Part shown: piece by piece, positions 1-11,208 of the stretch | Layout of the letters: each line of letters begins with the position of its first letter | How positions within the stretch are numbered: the first letter of the stretch is position 1 | Assembly: GCF_964275005.1 (NCBI RefSeq) | Contig: NC_092699.1 | Coordinates: 21,562,333 to 21,626,332 of the forward strand | Source: Diadema setosum | Taxonomy: Eukaryota > Echinodermata > Echinoidea > Diadematoida > Diadematidae | DNA length: 64,000 nucleotides | Direction: 5' to 3' | Position numbers and translations under genes: made by a program | Notes under the pieces: generated by a model | What the model was told of the DNA's origin: nothing | Seen by the model: the letters and a program-made list of their open reading frames with translations, nothing else | The model's database searches: none

Positions 1-202
1 TTATGGAAGGCCTGGAAAGGAGATCATGTTGCGTCACTCTAGTGCGCCGGAGGGTGATGGGTGGACCGATAAGGCCAGATTTTGACATATTTATCACAGA
101 ATGAGGGTTGGATTTCAAGACGTTAATCGGTGTAAGACCACTTGATTTTTTCTCTGAGGGAAGCTCTCAGAGTGCCATCTCCATCTTTCTTCCACCTCCC
201 TG
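1..202. other. Non-coding, no recognised feature
   Basis: No open frame, repeat partner inside the window or structural signal was found before the dispersed repeat that begins near 203. Confidence 0.5.
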
Positions 203-785
203 CTCTAAGCTTTAAAATGATGTATAACTCTATCCGAATGGACTCCCCTAACCTATCTAAATACTAGAAAGAAAGCACACACTCTTGAAAAGTGTAGACT
301 GAGAAAAGAGGCTTTGAAGTACAGGGTCTATTCAAGCACTTAATCTTTACCAAGAAGTGCTAGCTGTGCAATGAAAGGGACAAAACACAGGATGTAAACA
401 ACCGGAGCAACAACAGTGAAGAGATTAACAGATTAAGCTGAAATTGAACATATTCTATGAACACATTCTGTCCATGATTAATGCAAACTTTCAAAGCAGT
501 AGTGTCATCTTTTTAAAAGTTGTTAGACTTGAAAGTGAAGAGTGTTTTAAGGATTTCAAGAAATAAAAAGGGGACTCTGAGACATACTCGATCATTCTAT
601 TCTCCCCCATAAAAGGGTTGTAGAAAAACTGCTGAAAACATACATTCCCATCAATATTATGATCCCAAACTAAAGAATAATGTAGAAGGATAGCTCTTTC
701 AGAAAATATGACAAACTCAATATTAACTTGGTTGACCCATTTCACCTTTACTAAATCCTCACATAAACTCAAGGGGTGCGACTTT
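203..785 (+). repeat. Dispersed repeat R1, copy a
   Basis: About 580 bases match 37976-38567 in the same orientation, with scattered substitutions and small indels. Shared landmarks are ATGGACTCCCCTAACCTA, GATGAAAGGGACAAAACACAGGATG-like text, and CATAAACTCAAGGGGTGCG at the right end. No terminal inverted repeat or coding frame is visible, so the class is unknown. The divergence suggests an old family rather than a recent segmental duplication. Confidence 0.85.
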
Positions 786-818
786 TTGTTCGTTTTGTGA
801 TGCACGGTCACATATAAT

Positions 819-893
819 GTGCATGCGGTAACTATGGAATTTAACCTAAACCCACTCGGCTTCGCCAGCAATCCATAGTTACCTTATGCACAC
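819..893. repeat. Short stem-loop
   Basis: GTGCATGCGGTAACTATGGA at 820-839 is mirrored by TCCATAGTTACCTTATGCAC about 30 bases later. The arms are about 22 bp with two mismatches, enough for a stable hairpin in DNA or RNA. It could be a decayed miniature inverted-repeat element. No target duplication was recognised. Confidence 0.6.
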
Positions 894-939
894 AATTCCG
901 ACTGAGGCACTCAGACCTGTGCATCATTTGCAGAAACTC

Positions 940-1235
940 CAACTCTCCCGCTTTCCACGGGAGATCTTCCGCCGAAAGCCCATTTTTGCAAAATCTCCCG
1001 TTCTCCTGCTTGAGATTTAATTTCTCCCGCCCTGGCTCTGTGTCTCCCGTTGGAAAGGATTTCTTACTTCTTGCCATCGTATGTTGAAAAATAAGCCTTA
1101 GATAGCACGAGAGAGCGTCTAGAACCCTAGAACTTACAAATCCCCTGGACCCCGGCCGCAAGGAACTTCACGCTTCACGCAATTCAACTTGGAGTCTCCT
1201 GTTTGTTAGGGATTTCAGGCGGGAGAATCTCCACA
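940..1235. repeat. Degenerate TCTCCCG motif cluster
   Basis: The motif TCTCCCG or its complement occurs about seven times, spaced irregularly, between about 940 and 1220. One strand stays open through it, but the frame shows no protein-like composition. I read it as a low-order degenerate repeat. Confidence 0.4.
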
Positions 1236-3249
1236 TCAGAAGGTGCTTGGGGTTAGAGTCTCTGTATTTGTATACTGTTTTTACCTAAATTACCGTCAGT
1301 CACTGGATACATTTCATATGTACAGTATGTAGGACACTAGAGTATATTCAATTATGGTGCTGTGCACACAACATGGAGTAGTAAATGTAAAAGCACATCA
1401 TCGTCATTCATGAAACAATCATCAATAACTTGATCTACAAGCATAATTTTGGTTGATATGCATTCGCTTCCCAAGTAGGGAAAGAGCAAGCATTCTTCAC
1501 ATGCATAAATGTTTTGTTTTACTGGTACTTTGATCAAGTAAAATACAACTCTACACAAGTTGACTTTATGAAGTCCATTATACCAGTAACTGCATAAACA
1601 GTGAAATAACATTCATTGAAAATGGAGTTAGAGATAAGAATGTTATGGATGTCTGAACCCCCATTTTTTTTTTAATGAATTTGCTATCATCACAAGAGTC
1701 ATTCATGAAGTGATGACATCATCAACTCACGAATGGCATATCAGAGAATCAACTCCAAAGCAGAAATTAGATTTTCAATGTACGAATGTTATGTCATTCC
1801 CTGTAAAGGGTGTGACTCTTGTCCCACGTCAGATAGTACTGTAGGCAATAAAACTGCAATAGGTAAATGGTAGTTTCTCCATCTCCTTTGCAATATGGGT
1901 ATCTTCATAAGCCACAAAGGAAATCAGAGATACGGAGCGATTCTATTATTAAACTAGGGTCTATTATTTGCCAATATTGTGTGAAGGAAAGCACCCTGCA
2001 ATATACAATTGAAAGCAGTTAAAGTTATGAAGTACCCTGGCCCCCATTTCAATGAGCTCTTAAGGTATTAGTTGGCTATTGCAGATACTCTCGACATACC
2101 AGAAGTTGCCCTATGCAATACAGAAGCAAAACACACCTACACTTCTGCTTCAGATGCAATGTGGAATCAGTCACCATCCATTTACCATCATCTTTTCAAG
2201 AGGGGTACCAGAGAAAGAAAGCTTTAAACCTATAGGAGAGAATGTGTTTGTTCTACCTGTCAGAATCTATGCCGCTACCAAACACTACTGATCAAGTTAT
2301 AGATTCACAGAGACCCACATATTTGGATGACCAACCCAACCCTCTGTCTCCACCCCCCCCCCCAATTGTACACATATAAAAGGGACAATTAGCATATATT
2401 TTTCAACTGTCTGCCCTCCACAAAGAACTTCCGCTGCTGGGACAGCAATGTGAGGACAAAGGCTGCTGGTATTTAGAGTTTCAGTAATAAATGAGGTTTG
2501 TGGTTACCGATTTGTTGGGTTCTTTTTTTTTTGGGGGGGGGGGCATTTTTGTTGTTGTTGGGTGTTTTTTTTTTTAGATATCTTCTTCTCTGATACTGCT
2601 GCTGTTTGTAAATTTAGAATATTGAAATTTCCATTGTCACAGTGAAAGCAGGGATACAGGAAAAGGTCTGTAAATTTGGTTTTGGGTAGCAAATGGGGCT
2701 CTGGTTGGAGCTATTCAGTGAATACTTGAATGCTTTATCATCATAACTACAGTCCATATCACAGTACAGGAAAGTCCAATTGATCACAATTATCTGGGTC
2801 TTCATCATACATGTTTGGTCAATGAGCTTATCAAGTGTTACCTTGGGGAAATTACTGTACAGATACAATGTACACGGGAATCCCGTTATAGCGAGGTCAG
2901 GTAGGTTTCGCTTTTAACGAGGCATATGGTCAGGTTAAATTACATGTTAACCTGGTATCGCAAATTCACTTTCCATGCATTCTCGCAGACTCGTTACCCA
3001 AGAACATTTGGAAACTTGGGGCGGGGGCAGCTTTGAGAGCTGGGGGCATGGTGCCATTTGCATATATTCCATCACATCCCAAAACGTGATATGGGGGGGG
3101 GGGGGGGGGCCTAGGGGCCTCCAAGGGAAGCGTGGTGCCCATTTCAACCATTTCAAAGAGGCTATCGTCCGGATCGGTTTCTAAGCGCACAGGGAAGAGA
3201 CGAAAGTTGGTCTAATTCCATTTTGTATTAAGCGCATTACAAATGTAAT
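1236..3249. other. Non-coding stretch with homopolymer tracts
   Basis: No gene recognised. It contains C, T and G runs near 2345, 2520 and 3090-3109. At 2873-2945 (ACGGGAATCCCGTTATAGCG) the text resembles the end of the pogo-like element at 35852, perhaps a degraded end. The AACGTGATATGG plus G-run text near 3085 is typical of the many homopolymer G runs in this window. Confidence 0.45.
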
Positions 3250-3310
<61 letters not shown>

Positions 3311-3525
3311 TATTATTATTACTATTATTATCATTATTATTATTATTATTATTACTATTATTATTATTATTATCATTATTATTATTATCATTATTATTAT
3401 TATTATTATTATTATTGTTATTATTATTATTACTATTATTATTATTACTATTATTATCATTATTATTATTATTATTATTACTATTATTATTATTACTATT
3501 ATTATTATTATCATTATTATTATTA

Positions 3526-3583
<58 letters not shown>

Positions 3584-3584
3584 C
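3250..3584. repeat. (ATT)n microsatellite with ATC/ACT interruptions
   Basis: About 335 bases of almost pure trinucleotide repeat ATT, interrupted by phased ATC and ACT variants that themselves recur in blocks. This gives artefactual open frames of poly-Ile, poly-Tyr or poly-Leu that are not genes. The repeated interruption pattern suggests internal duplication of blocks as well as slippage. Confidence 0.97.
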
Positions 3585-3599
3585 GGTTTACACTCTATT

Positions 3600-4203
3600 A
3601 CCACTTGGTCTACAGCCAGTTGGTCTAATTGTTATTTAGTTTAATTACTATTTGGTCTACAGTCAATTCGTCTAATAATAGCCATTTGGTCTATTTTTGG
3701 TCTAACACCAATTTATATCATCAAATACCGATTTGGTCTATTATGAGTTGGTCTAATTCCATTTCGTCTAATCATCAAATGGTCTAAAATAAAAACAAAT
3801 TATTTTGTCCAATATAAATTGGGTGTACACATCATTAATTTTGATCCATTGCCCAGTTGGTCTCGCCTCTGTCTATCATCATTTAGTCTACACCCATTTA
3901 GTCTAATAACCATTGATCTTATTGTCATTTGGTCTAATAGCCAGCCTCCTGGTCTAATCAGGTACCATTTGGTCCAATCATCGTTTCGTCTATATGACCA
4001 ACTGGGCTATTTTTTTTTTCTTTGGGGGGGGCCTTTTTATTGATGTGTACACCAAATTTATATTGGACAAATTTGGTTTTATTTTAGACAATTTGATGAT
4101 TAGACGAAATGGAATTAGACCAACTCATAATAGACCAAATCGGTATTTGATGATATAAATTGGTGTTAGACCAAAAATAGACCAAATGGCTATTATTAGA
4201 CGA
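3600..4203. repeat. GGTCTAAT motif array forming a large inverted repeat
   Basis: CCATTTGGTCTAAT-like motifs recur irregularly from 3600 to 4010. The block at about 3670-3835 is repeated in reverse complement at about 4040-4203 with only a few differences, separated by about 200 bases that include a T run and a G run. The arms are about 165 bp. The right arm abuts a LINE fragment at about 4200. No terminal target duplication is obvious and no coding function is seen. Confidence 0.85.
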
Positions 4204-4517
4204 TCATATCACTATTATAATATAAGATGAAATTATCAGTACACTCAAGAGTCCAAAATATCATAAAATTAGTCTTTCCTGCATTCAAAATTAACTTATT
4301 TGCCTGCATCCATACATCTAATTTCTTCAATTCTATATTCATGTTGTCAAATAACAATGAGAGGTCATTGTTACGCATAGAAATATTTGTATCGTCAGCA
4401 AACAGTATATAATGTAGCAATTGAGAACAGTTTAGTAAATCATTTATGTAAATTAAAAAAAGAAGAGGGCCAAGAATGGTACCTTCAGGGACTCCATATT
4501 TTACACTCTGTTCTTCT
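4196..4517 (-). mobile_element. LINE reverse transcriptase fragment (FADD type)
   Basis: On the minus strand this encodes the reverse-transcriptase palm: GVPEGTILGPLLFLIYINDL followed by LFADDTNI, with the catalytic F-A-D-D motif, and then ANKLILNAGKTNFMIF. The order and wording match non-LTR retrotransposons and resemble the longer minus-strand copy at 58457-60090. Only about 100 codons are left. The 3' side is cut by the inverted-repeat array near 4200, and a TTAA-flanked element sits at the 5' side at 4518. It is a dead fragment. Confidence 0.85.
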
Positions 4518-4521
4518 TTAA

Positions 4522-4879
4522 AGGGGAAGGCTAGTAACTGATCAGTGGGAATCAGTGGAAATGCTGGGAGATGATTGTTCCAATCCTTATGGGATTCATT
4601 CAAGAGTTCATTGTATGTCTAATGTTGTGTGAAAATGATTTGCTTCAAGAATGGTCTCATATTCAAGTAATGTGCAGTTTAATGCTTCCAGGTTAGCGTC
4701 CCTGGTCAGTGACGGAGCATTAATCTGCACATTACTTGAATATGAGACCGTTCTGAAGCAAATCATTTTCACACAACAATAGATATACAATGGACTCTTG
4801 AATGAATCCCATAAGGATTGGAACAATCATCTCCCAGCATTTCCACTGATTCCCACTGATCAGTTACTAGCCTTCCCCT
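4522..4879. mobile_element. TTAA-flanked foldback element (piggyBac/Kolobok-like, non-autonomous)
   Basis: A 358-bp element is bounded on both sides by TTAA (4518-4521 and 4880-4883). It begins AGGGGAAGGCTAGTAACTGA and ends with the complement. Nearly the whole element is one inverted repeat with arms of about 160 bp and an unpaired centre of about 30-40 bases around 4690-4720. TTAA target duplications are known for piggyBac and Kolobok transposons. No transposase is encoded. It sits against the LINE fragment, and a second, partial member lies at 28047-28258. Confidence 0.85.
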
Positions 4880-4883
4880 TTAA

Positions 4884-5904
4884 CTGCGGGTTCAGTAGTT
4901 ACACTGTCTGCTATATCTGCTGTCCACATATATGATGTATAATTCAAATAATCTCAAAGTAGGTTACGATGCTTTACATTTGTTTTATTCCCATGTGCGC
5001 TATACCATGACAGGTGCCCCCCCCCCCCTTGTCTTTTTATTTACACACTTTGCACTAGCATTTGCCTACGAATGTGATGCTGTCTATGTTCATGTATGTT
5101 TACAAAATGTATTTTCTAAGAATTGCATGCACTGGCAATATGTCAGGGAAGCAACCAATAGAACTATTATTTGTTGTAGATACATTGTACTTGTGTACTG
5201 GTACTCGTATCAACAGTCATAAGAAGAATGTCTCACACAGACTATTTGATTTAGTAACAACAACTTTCGTCAAAACATTGTACATAGCATTTGAATTTAC
5301 TGGATAAACTGGTCTTGTTCAATGAACCACAGAAATGACATCTTGTAAAAATGTAAACTCTATCAACCACTTAATGTCAACAGATTTGAAGATGGGGATT
5401 GCATTGTTGAATGCCTCTTCAGGTTCAAAGTGACTTTGGTATATAAAGAGACTAGTAAAACACAAATTTTCATTTGTAAAACAGAGACTAGTAAAACACA
5501 AATTTTCATTTGCAAAGCACAAATAAGATACAACAGAATCACATGACCTATATCAAATGTCTATTATACAAAATAGCCATCAACAAACAAAATTTATTTA
5601 CAGATCACACCTTCAAAAGGGCAGCCTTAAGAGGATTATTATCATGTATATATGAGTGCTCTGATATTTGTAAGCACTGAGCAGGTTGCAGATAATACCA
5701 ACAATTTAAGTTTGAACAGTCTGGCCAATATCTCATAGGAAGACTTCACAGATGTGCTAACTCGCTGTGAAAACTTGTTGAAAACCACCATGTGATGTGG
5801 GATTCAGGAATCCAGAAGTTATGATCTCACACAGATGTGAACTGCCAATTTACCTTTAGAAAACATTCATATCATATTGTATTTTCTAATGTATGTATAC
5901 CATG
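4884..5904. other. Non-coding stretch
   Basis: No gene recognised. A short tandem duplication of AGACTAGTAAAACACAAATTTTCATTTG-type text lies near 5450-5515 (two units of about 38 bases). A C run occurs near 5019. Confidence 0.4.
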
Positions 5905-6178
5905 TATTTCATCCATAGATGCTGTAGTCATTGCTTAATAACCAGACAGTGGACATTGGCCAAGAGTTATATTCATTTATGACTACAGCATCTGACTGAC
6001 AGTGGAAAGCTGTCATCGGTAGCACCCGTTCTTTTCATGTGGATTTCCCCTACATTTTAGGAACACATAAGAGGCATAAAAACCTGTAAGTAATACATAA
6101 GACAACATACTTGTGTACACAGTATGTTCCTTATCGTAGTATACCATGTTTTTCATCCATATAGATGCTGTAGTCAAA
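5905..6178. repeat. Short inverted/direct repeats around CATCCATAGATGCTGTAGTCA
   Basis: ATCCATAGATGCTGTAGTCA near 5910-5931 reappears inverted as TGACTACAGCATCTG near 5979-5994, and again directly near 6153-6173. The first pair forms a hairpin of about 15 bp. It may be the remains of a miniature inverted-repeat element; no boundary duplication could be fixed. Confidence 0.4.
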
Positions 6179-6179
6179 A

Positions 6180-6566
6180 GTCCATACACAAACTAAGTAA
6201 GAAAAGAAAACATAATTTTTACTAAATTACAATAACATTGGACCAACAACAAAGAAGATCACACTATCAACTCTCAACTTCAACTTCTACACAATGTAGG
6301 GTTCATTACCTGAAACGAGCAATGATTTCTTCTCACAACCTGTCATGGAATAGCATAATAGTTAAGTGCATACACAAACTACGATTGTAAGTAAGAAAAT
6401 AGAAAACATAATTTTTACTAAATTACAATAACATTATTGGACCAACAACAAAGAAGATCACACTATCAACTCTATCAACTCTCAAGTTCAACTTCTACAC
6501 AATGTAGGGTTCTTACCTGAAACGAGCAATGATTTCTTCTCACAACCTGTCATGGAGTATCATAAT
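6180..6566 (-). repeat. Tandem duplication enclosing a candidate 30-nt microexon
   Basis: Two adjacent units of about 190 bases (6180-6366 and 6368-6566) are nearly identical. Each contains, on the minus strand, an AG acceptor (CCATGACAG), a 30-nt block and a GT donor: GTAATG for 6310-6339 and GTAAGA for 6517-6546. The 30 bases are identical in both units and open in two frames (VVRRNHCSFQ or CEKKSLLVS). This looks like a duplicated microexon of a minus-strand gene, possibly the one whose signal-peptide exon lies at 21841-21942. Chance splice-like signals remain possible. Confidence 0.4.
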
Positions 6567-8822
6567 ATTGACATATCACACCAGGTTTCTGAATAGGCTG
6601 GAGTAATATAGACTCAGCAGGCATCAAAACAGTTCTCTGCTGATCTATCACCAGCATATCAAATCAGTTTCATGGTCATTCTCACATACCAAGAGCAGCA
6701 CACACAAAGACTATTTCAGACAAGGTTACCCACTTTTTATTCAGTGAAATGCTAGCTCTTTGTTGGCAGAAAATTTCTAAGCATTTTCTATAGACAGAAT
6801 TTAATGTGACAAAATGAACTCACAGATCTTTTCACATAAACTTGAAAGGAAAACAAATATATCAAGCAACATCTTGATATGCACAATTGTAATACGTACC
6901 CATTGAAAAGCCAGCAAATGACAGAATATAATTGGATATGCATCGACGATGACATTGGATGGCATATATTCTTCCCTCTTTTGCAGGCAAGGAAATATAC
7001 AGCCTAGTTTGAGTCTTATTTTAAACATGGCTTCCTACATGTATATGTAAGAAAGCATGAAAGAATAACTCTTTGATTATCTATCAATGGCTGGAAAGAA
7101 AACTCTGAAATTGTTTAAACTGCGTTTTCAGGGCTAACCAGCCAATGAATTTTTTCCAATTATCAAAACAACTAATTTTTGCACATTTTTTTTTCTTTAG
7201 CTCTCAATTAAAAAGGGATATATTTTACTTGATCACCTTCAGACTTTCTTCAAGGAAAAGTAGAAAATATGGTGTTGAATATTGTGAGCACAGTTCTACA
7301 GGATAGACTATACAACCAAGATATTATGTGGAGTACTCTCATCGTAACCTCTACAGTCACTTTGCATCTACCCCACACATGTATTACCAGTTATACCTTG
7401 TAATACCCCTTCCATATTACCACCTTGTGACAATTTTGAATGTCCATTAAGATAGCACATGAAACTCTTGCCAACTGTTTGTTTTCTTGTACCCGTACTG
7501 TAAAACATATAATTTTTGTGGCATGAAATTTTCGAAAATTGGAGCCGACGGCATTTTTTTGTGGCATGAAATTGTCGTGAGTTGCCTCTAACATTCAATG
7601 CACAATACTGTAGAGAAGAACTTTCGCATGCATTTTAATTTCGAGAATATTGGCTCTAGCGAAATTCACTAAATCACAATGCATGCGAACATTCCTCATT
7701 TTACAGTATTTCATTTTAAAGTCTCTGGACTCTAAGCTTTCCAATGAAGTATTGCTTCTGTCCCACTTCATTACCACAAACCTTCCACAGAAACAGTTGC
7801 AGAGCTGGTCACTGCATGAAAACTTGAAAGTGCTGATCACTTCCAAGCACTAGCTGTCACTGACTCCATTGAAAAATTAGTCCTCTACCCTGTTCTATAT
7901 CCTCCCTATCATGTCTGCTACTGAAACAAGAATCCAAGAAATGTTCTCTGCACCATTACATGATTGTAATATGTGGACCTTCATCTGCCGAATAGCTGTG
8001 ACAGATTTCACCCTGGCTTAGCAACAAAGAATCCGCTCAAGAATTCCAATATTTCAAGATTTACTTAACAGTAGGCCCCTATATAACATCACATTCTTTT
8101 CTTTTCTTTTTTAATCAGAAAACTAGATTAGAAAGCATTGTGGAAGTAAATTTTCTTTTTTATTATCAATAGGAAGGATTTGATGAGTACCTGGACTTGA
8201 CATTTTTGTTCAACATTCTTGAATACATCATGAGAACTATAATGTACCAAAATATGAAAAAAAGAAAGAAAAAAATCATAATAACCCATAGATGACAGAC
8301 AATACAAGCAAGGCAATAAACACTCGTGAACAGAGAATGAGATGATGATGTGAAGGCATCAGTTATGCAATGAGGTGTCAAGGAAATGGCTCAGACAAAA
8401 CAATCATTCTATGCCAGAACAATAGGAACTTTGAGGCAATCCGAACCTGGGGGTTGACATAGCTATACTGTAGCTGTGCAACCATGGAGTAGCTCTATGG
8501 TGTAAAATAGTGGGTCTGGCAGCAAGAATAATGTTTTGCTCAGTGCTGGGCAAGAATTCACAAGTGCAAGCTGATAACATTTTTACTGTGATACATCATC
8601 CTTGATCCCAAGTACTATGGGCATGCTCTTACTTTACTTCAAAATCAACAGCTCTGCTCACTGTCGGTACTTCTAATTGTTGAAATCTTTCTCCAAAATC
8701 CTAATATCAACTTGACATCATCTCTTACCTTCTACCTAAAATCAAATATCAAACCATTCACTTAACAATTTCTATCATTTCACGATTCCTTAATGCTGAA
8801 CATCAAGACATCATTCTTTTCT
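6567..8822. other. Non-coding stretch, one weak exon candidate
   Basis: No gene recognised. On the minus strand at about 6898-6975 an AG acceptor and a GTACGT donor enclose 78 open bases (EEYMPSNVIVDAYPII), a weak exon candidate only. Near 7515-7590 the phrase GTGGCATGAAATT occurs twice, a local repeat. Confidence 0.35.
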
Positions 8823-8826
8823 TTAA

Positions 8827-9255
8827 AGGTGCATGGTCCCGGTGTTTTAGTCAAATGCATACGCGGGCGCACGGCGCAAGTTTCCTATAGAGACCTACGC
8901 TATCGACTTCTCTTTGGCGCTTACGCTTTGGCCCACTTTCCCGAGTCCGAAGAAGTCCAATTCAGTGTAGTCAGTGGCCCGATCACAGTTCGGCTCATGT
9001 ATCGGCTGAGGGGGATGACAGCTTTAGTAAACTTCTTTTGTGATGTCACAATAACAAGCACATATTAATGCATGCACCCTGGCATTACTACAGACTGCGC
9101 GATGCGCAAAGAAGACAACAAAGGCAACGTTACTTAGCAACACCTACGCACTTTACTCTTGATGACAGCTCAACTTCGGTAATCTTCGTATCAATGCTAA
9201 CGATGATCGGCAGTATCATCAACAGCGCCATTTACACTACCGGGACTATGCCCCT
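8827..9255. mobile_element. TTAA-flanked miniature inverted-repeat element
   Basis: A 429-bp element lies between TTAA at 8823-8826 and TTAA at 9256-9259. Its ends are AGGTGCATGGTCCCGGT on the left and, read inward from the right, AGGGGCATAGTCCCGGT; two mismatches in 17. The interior is GC-richer than the surroundings and has short open frames without similarity that I recognise. TTAA duplication plus an AGG start fits a non-autonomous Kolobok or piggyBac relative. Confidence 0.85.
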
Positions 9256-9259
9256 TTAA

Positions 9260-10856
9260 TATTTCTACTGCAGTTACGTTCATCAATGCTGCCAATCAGC
9301 TAACCAACTTCATAACTTCAACCTAGACTCTGTGAATTGTATGCTATGAAGAATCTTAAAGCACAATCACTTGATCCTTTATGTGTCCAGGCACTTACAA
9401 CAGCTTTAATCTGCCAAGCTGTTTTCATCAAGTGTTCAAATATAATCCATCCAAACTTGACCTCACTCTTCTTCTTCTTTGTTTGGCACAATGTACCTGA
9501 TTGATACCATTTGCCAACTATTGCAAGTCACCTGGAGTAATGTACATTATGGATTAGCAAGCCCCACTCCACTCAGGTGAGGCAGTTTGCCTCAGTCCAA
9601 CAGGAAGGGATTAGGGGATTAGGTTTCTGGACATTTGTGCCAATTTGTGAAGAACACACTCCCAGCATGCTTGCCAATCTGTGACAAAAGCACACAGAGC
9701 GTTAATGTTCACAGCAGTGTGCAGAATTCTTTAAACACAATCTTATTTCTGCTTCTCTCTTTGCCTAATATGCTCTTCTAACATTTAATTTTTTTTTTTT
9801 TAATGGGATAAAAGATGTTACTAGAATGAAAATCTTAATAATCGTGCTCTTTCTCCTCTCTAATCTCCCTTATCTTGGTTTCATGGTTTCTTTCTCTCTA
9901 ATGCTCTCCCCCTTTGTGATTAGAGATGGCACATCTTCTATTTGACGAGTTCATAATAACTGACTGTAAATGCGCTAATCATTCAAATTGTTTACAGGAA
10001 ATATACACTGCAACATTGAGGACACCTTAATTGCCATGACAATGTTGTCACCTCTGTCTCTCATTCTCAGTGACCCTTCGATGTGTGCACCATGAATGAA
10101 TGTCATGAGCATATTCAATAATGAAAAATAACATGAAAGAAGGTACTGCAGTATGAGATACCCTCTCTTTCTCCCTCTCTTCCTCTACTAATTTGTATTC
10201 ATGTAGAATACCAGTAGCCATGGTGTATCTAAAGTGGGCATCTTATTGGCCTGGAAAAAAGGCAGTGACTTAAGTCTCCACTTGTCGTGAAGATGCCTCT
10301 GTGAAGTCTTCTGGAGGCTAGCTGGGTCTCTGGGGACTTGCGAGCAAATCCAACATGTTCATTTTTTTTTGTGAGTCCCCCCCCCCCCCCCCCCATGTCT
10401 CCAGCAGGTCTCAGAGATGTCTCCGTGTCTCCGAGACACCTCCATGACATCTCTACTTGCATAAAATGCCCTACCATCTTGTCTTACAAGGGAACAGCTC
10501 CAGGTCTAGAGTAGTACTGTCCCTCCAACATGCCAACCAAGGGCTAGTGGAGCCAGAAGGGCAAAAAGAGGATGAAGCAGTTGTAGCAGCTTCAGCATAG
10601 TTCTACCATGTTCACAGTGGCCACATGTGATGTTCTGACTCTGCAGCCGATGTTTGACCTGTCAACAATAAAATGCACTTACACGTATTGTATAATAAAG
10701 GTATAAAATAGCCAAGAAATTATGTGGTATCAGGCTTCAATGTAACACGATATCACTGCTTCTGGATGAATGAATTGATGGCTCTCAATGATGAAAAGCA
10801 ATAACATGCAGGAGAGAACATCACATATGATTCTCACTGCAGAAAACCTTCCTCAG
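9260..10856. other. Non-coding stretch with repeat remnants
   Basis: No gene recognised. It holds the dispersed repeat at 9560-9690 described separately, a T run near 9791, a C run at 10378-10394 and a GTCTCC/GAGAC-rich segment at about 10270-10450 reminiscent of the arrays at 34905-35760. Confidence 0.4.
9560..9690 (-). repeat. Dispersed repeat R2, copy a
   Basis: Read as reverse complement, this stretch matches 18860-19005: both contain ACCTAATCCCCTAATCCCTT followed by a stretch ending GAGTGG(A/G)G..GGCTTG. The two copies are in opposite orientation and diverged. The class is unknown. Confidence 0.6.
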
Positions 10857-11170
10857 TAGGCGTGTCTTCATCAGCCCGAAGTTCAAACTAGCGGGACATT
10901 TTGCGGTCTTAGAAAATAGCCCGATAGAGCGAATGTGCGTCTTCATCAGCTCGAACAGCCTACTTCGGGAAATTAGTCCGAAAATTGACGCATGCGCACT
11001 TTGCATCATTACTCTGCCTAGCTCGCTGTTCGAAAGTGGATTTCCCCGCTCAAAATCCCCTACAACACCGTATGTACGATACTACAACCAGGGAGGTGAG
11101 CAGTACAGCAAATTCTCTCCAAAGGGATATTAATAACGCTACTCCTCTGTCCATTGACACATCTTATATG

Positions 11171-11171
11171 A

Positions 11172-11208
<37 letters not shown>

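Noticed and set aside
841-1161. 106-codon minus-strand frame
   Set aside because: It runs through a degenerate TCTCCCG motif cluster and lacks protein-like features or splice partners.
3212-3628. Long open frames of poly-Ile, poly-Tyr or poly-Leu on both strands
   Set aside because: They are translations of the (ATT)n microsatellite and carry no independent coding signal.
8793-9259. Two consecutive plus-strand frames of 91 and 63 codons
   Set aside because: They lie almost wholly within a TTAA-flanked inverted-repeat element, one starting just outside its left end, and show no transposase motif.
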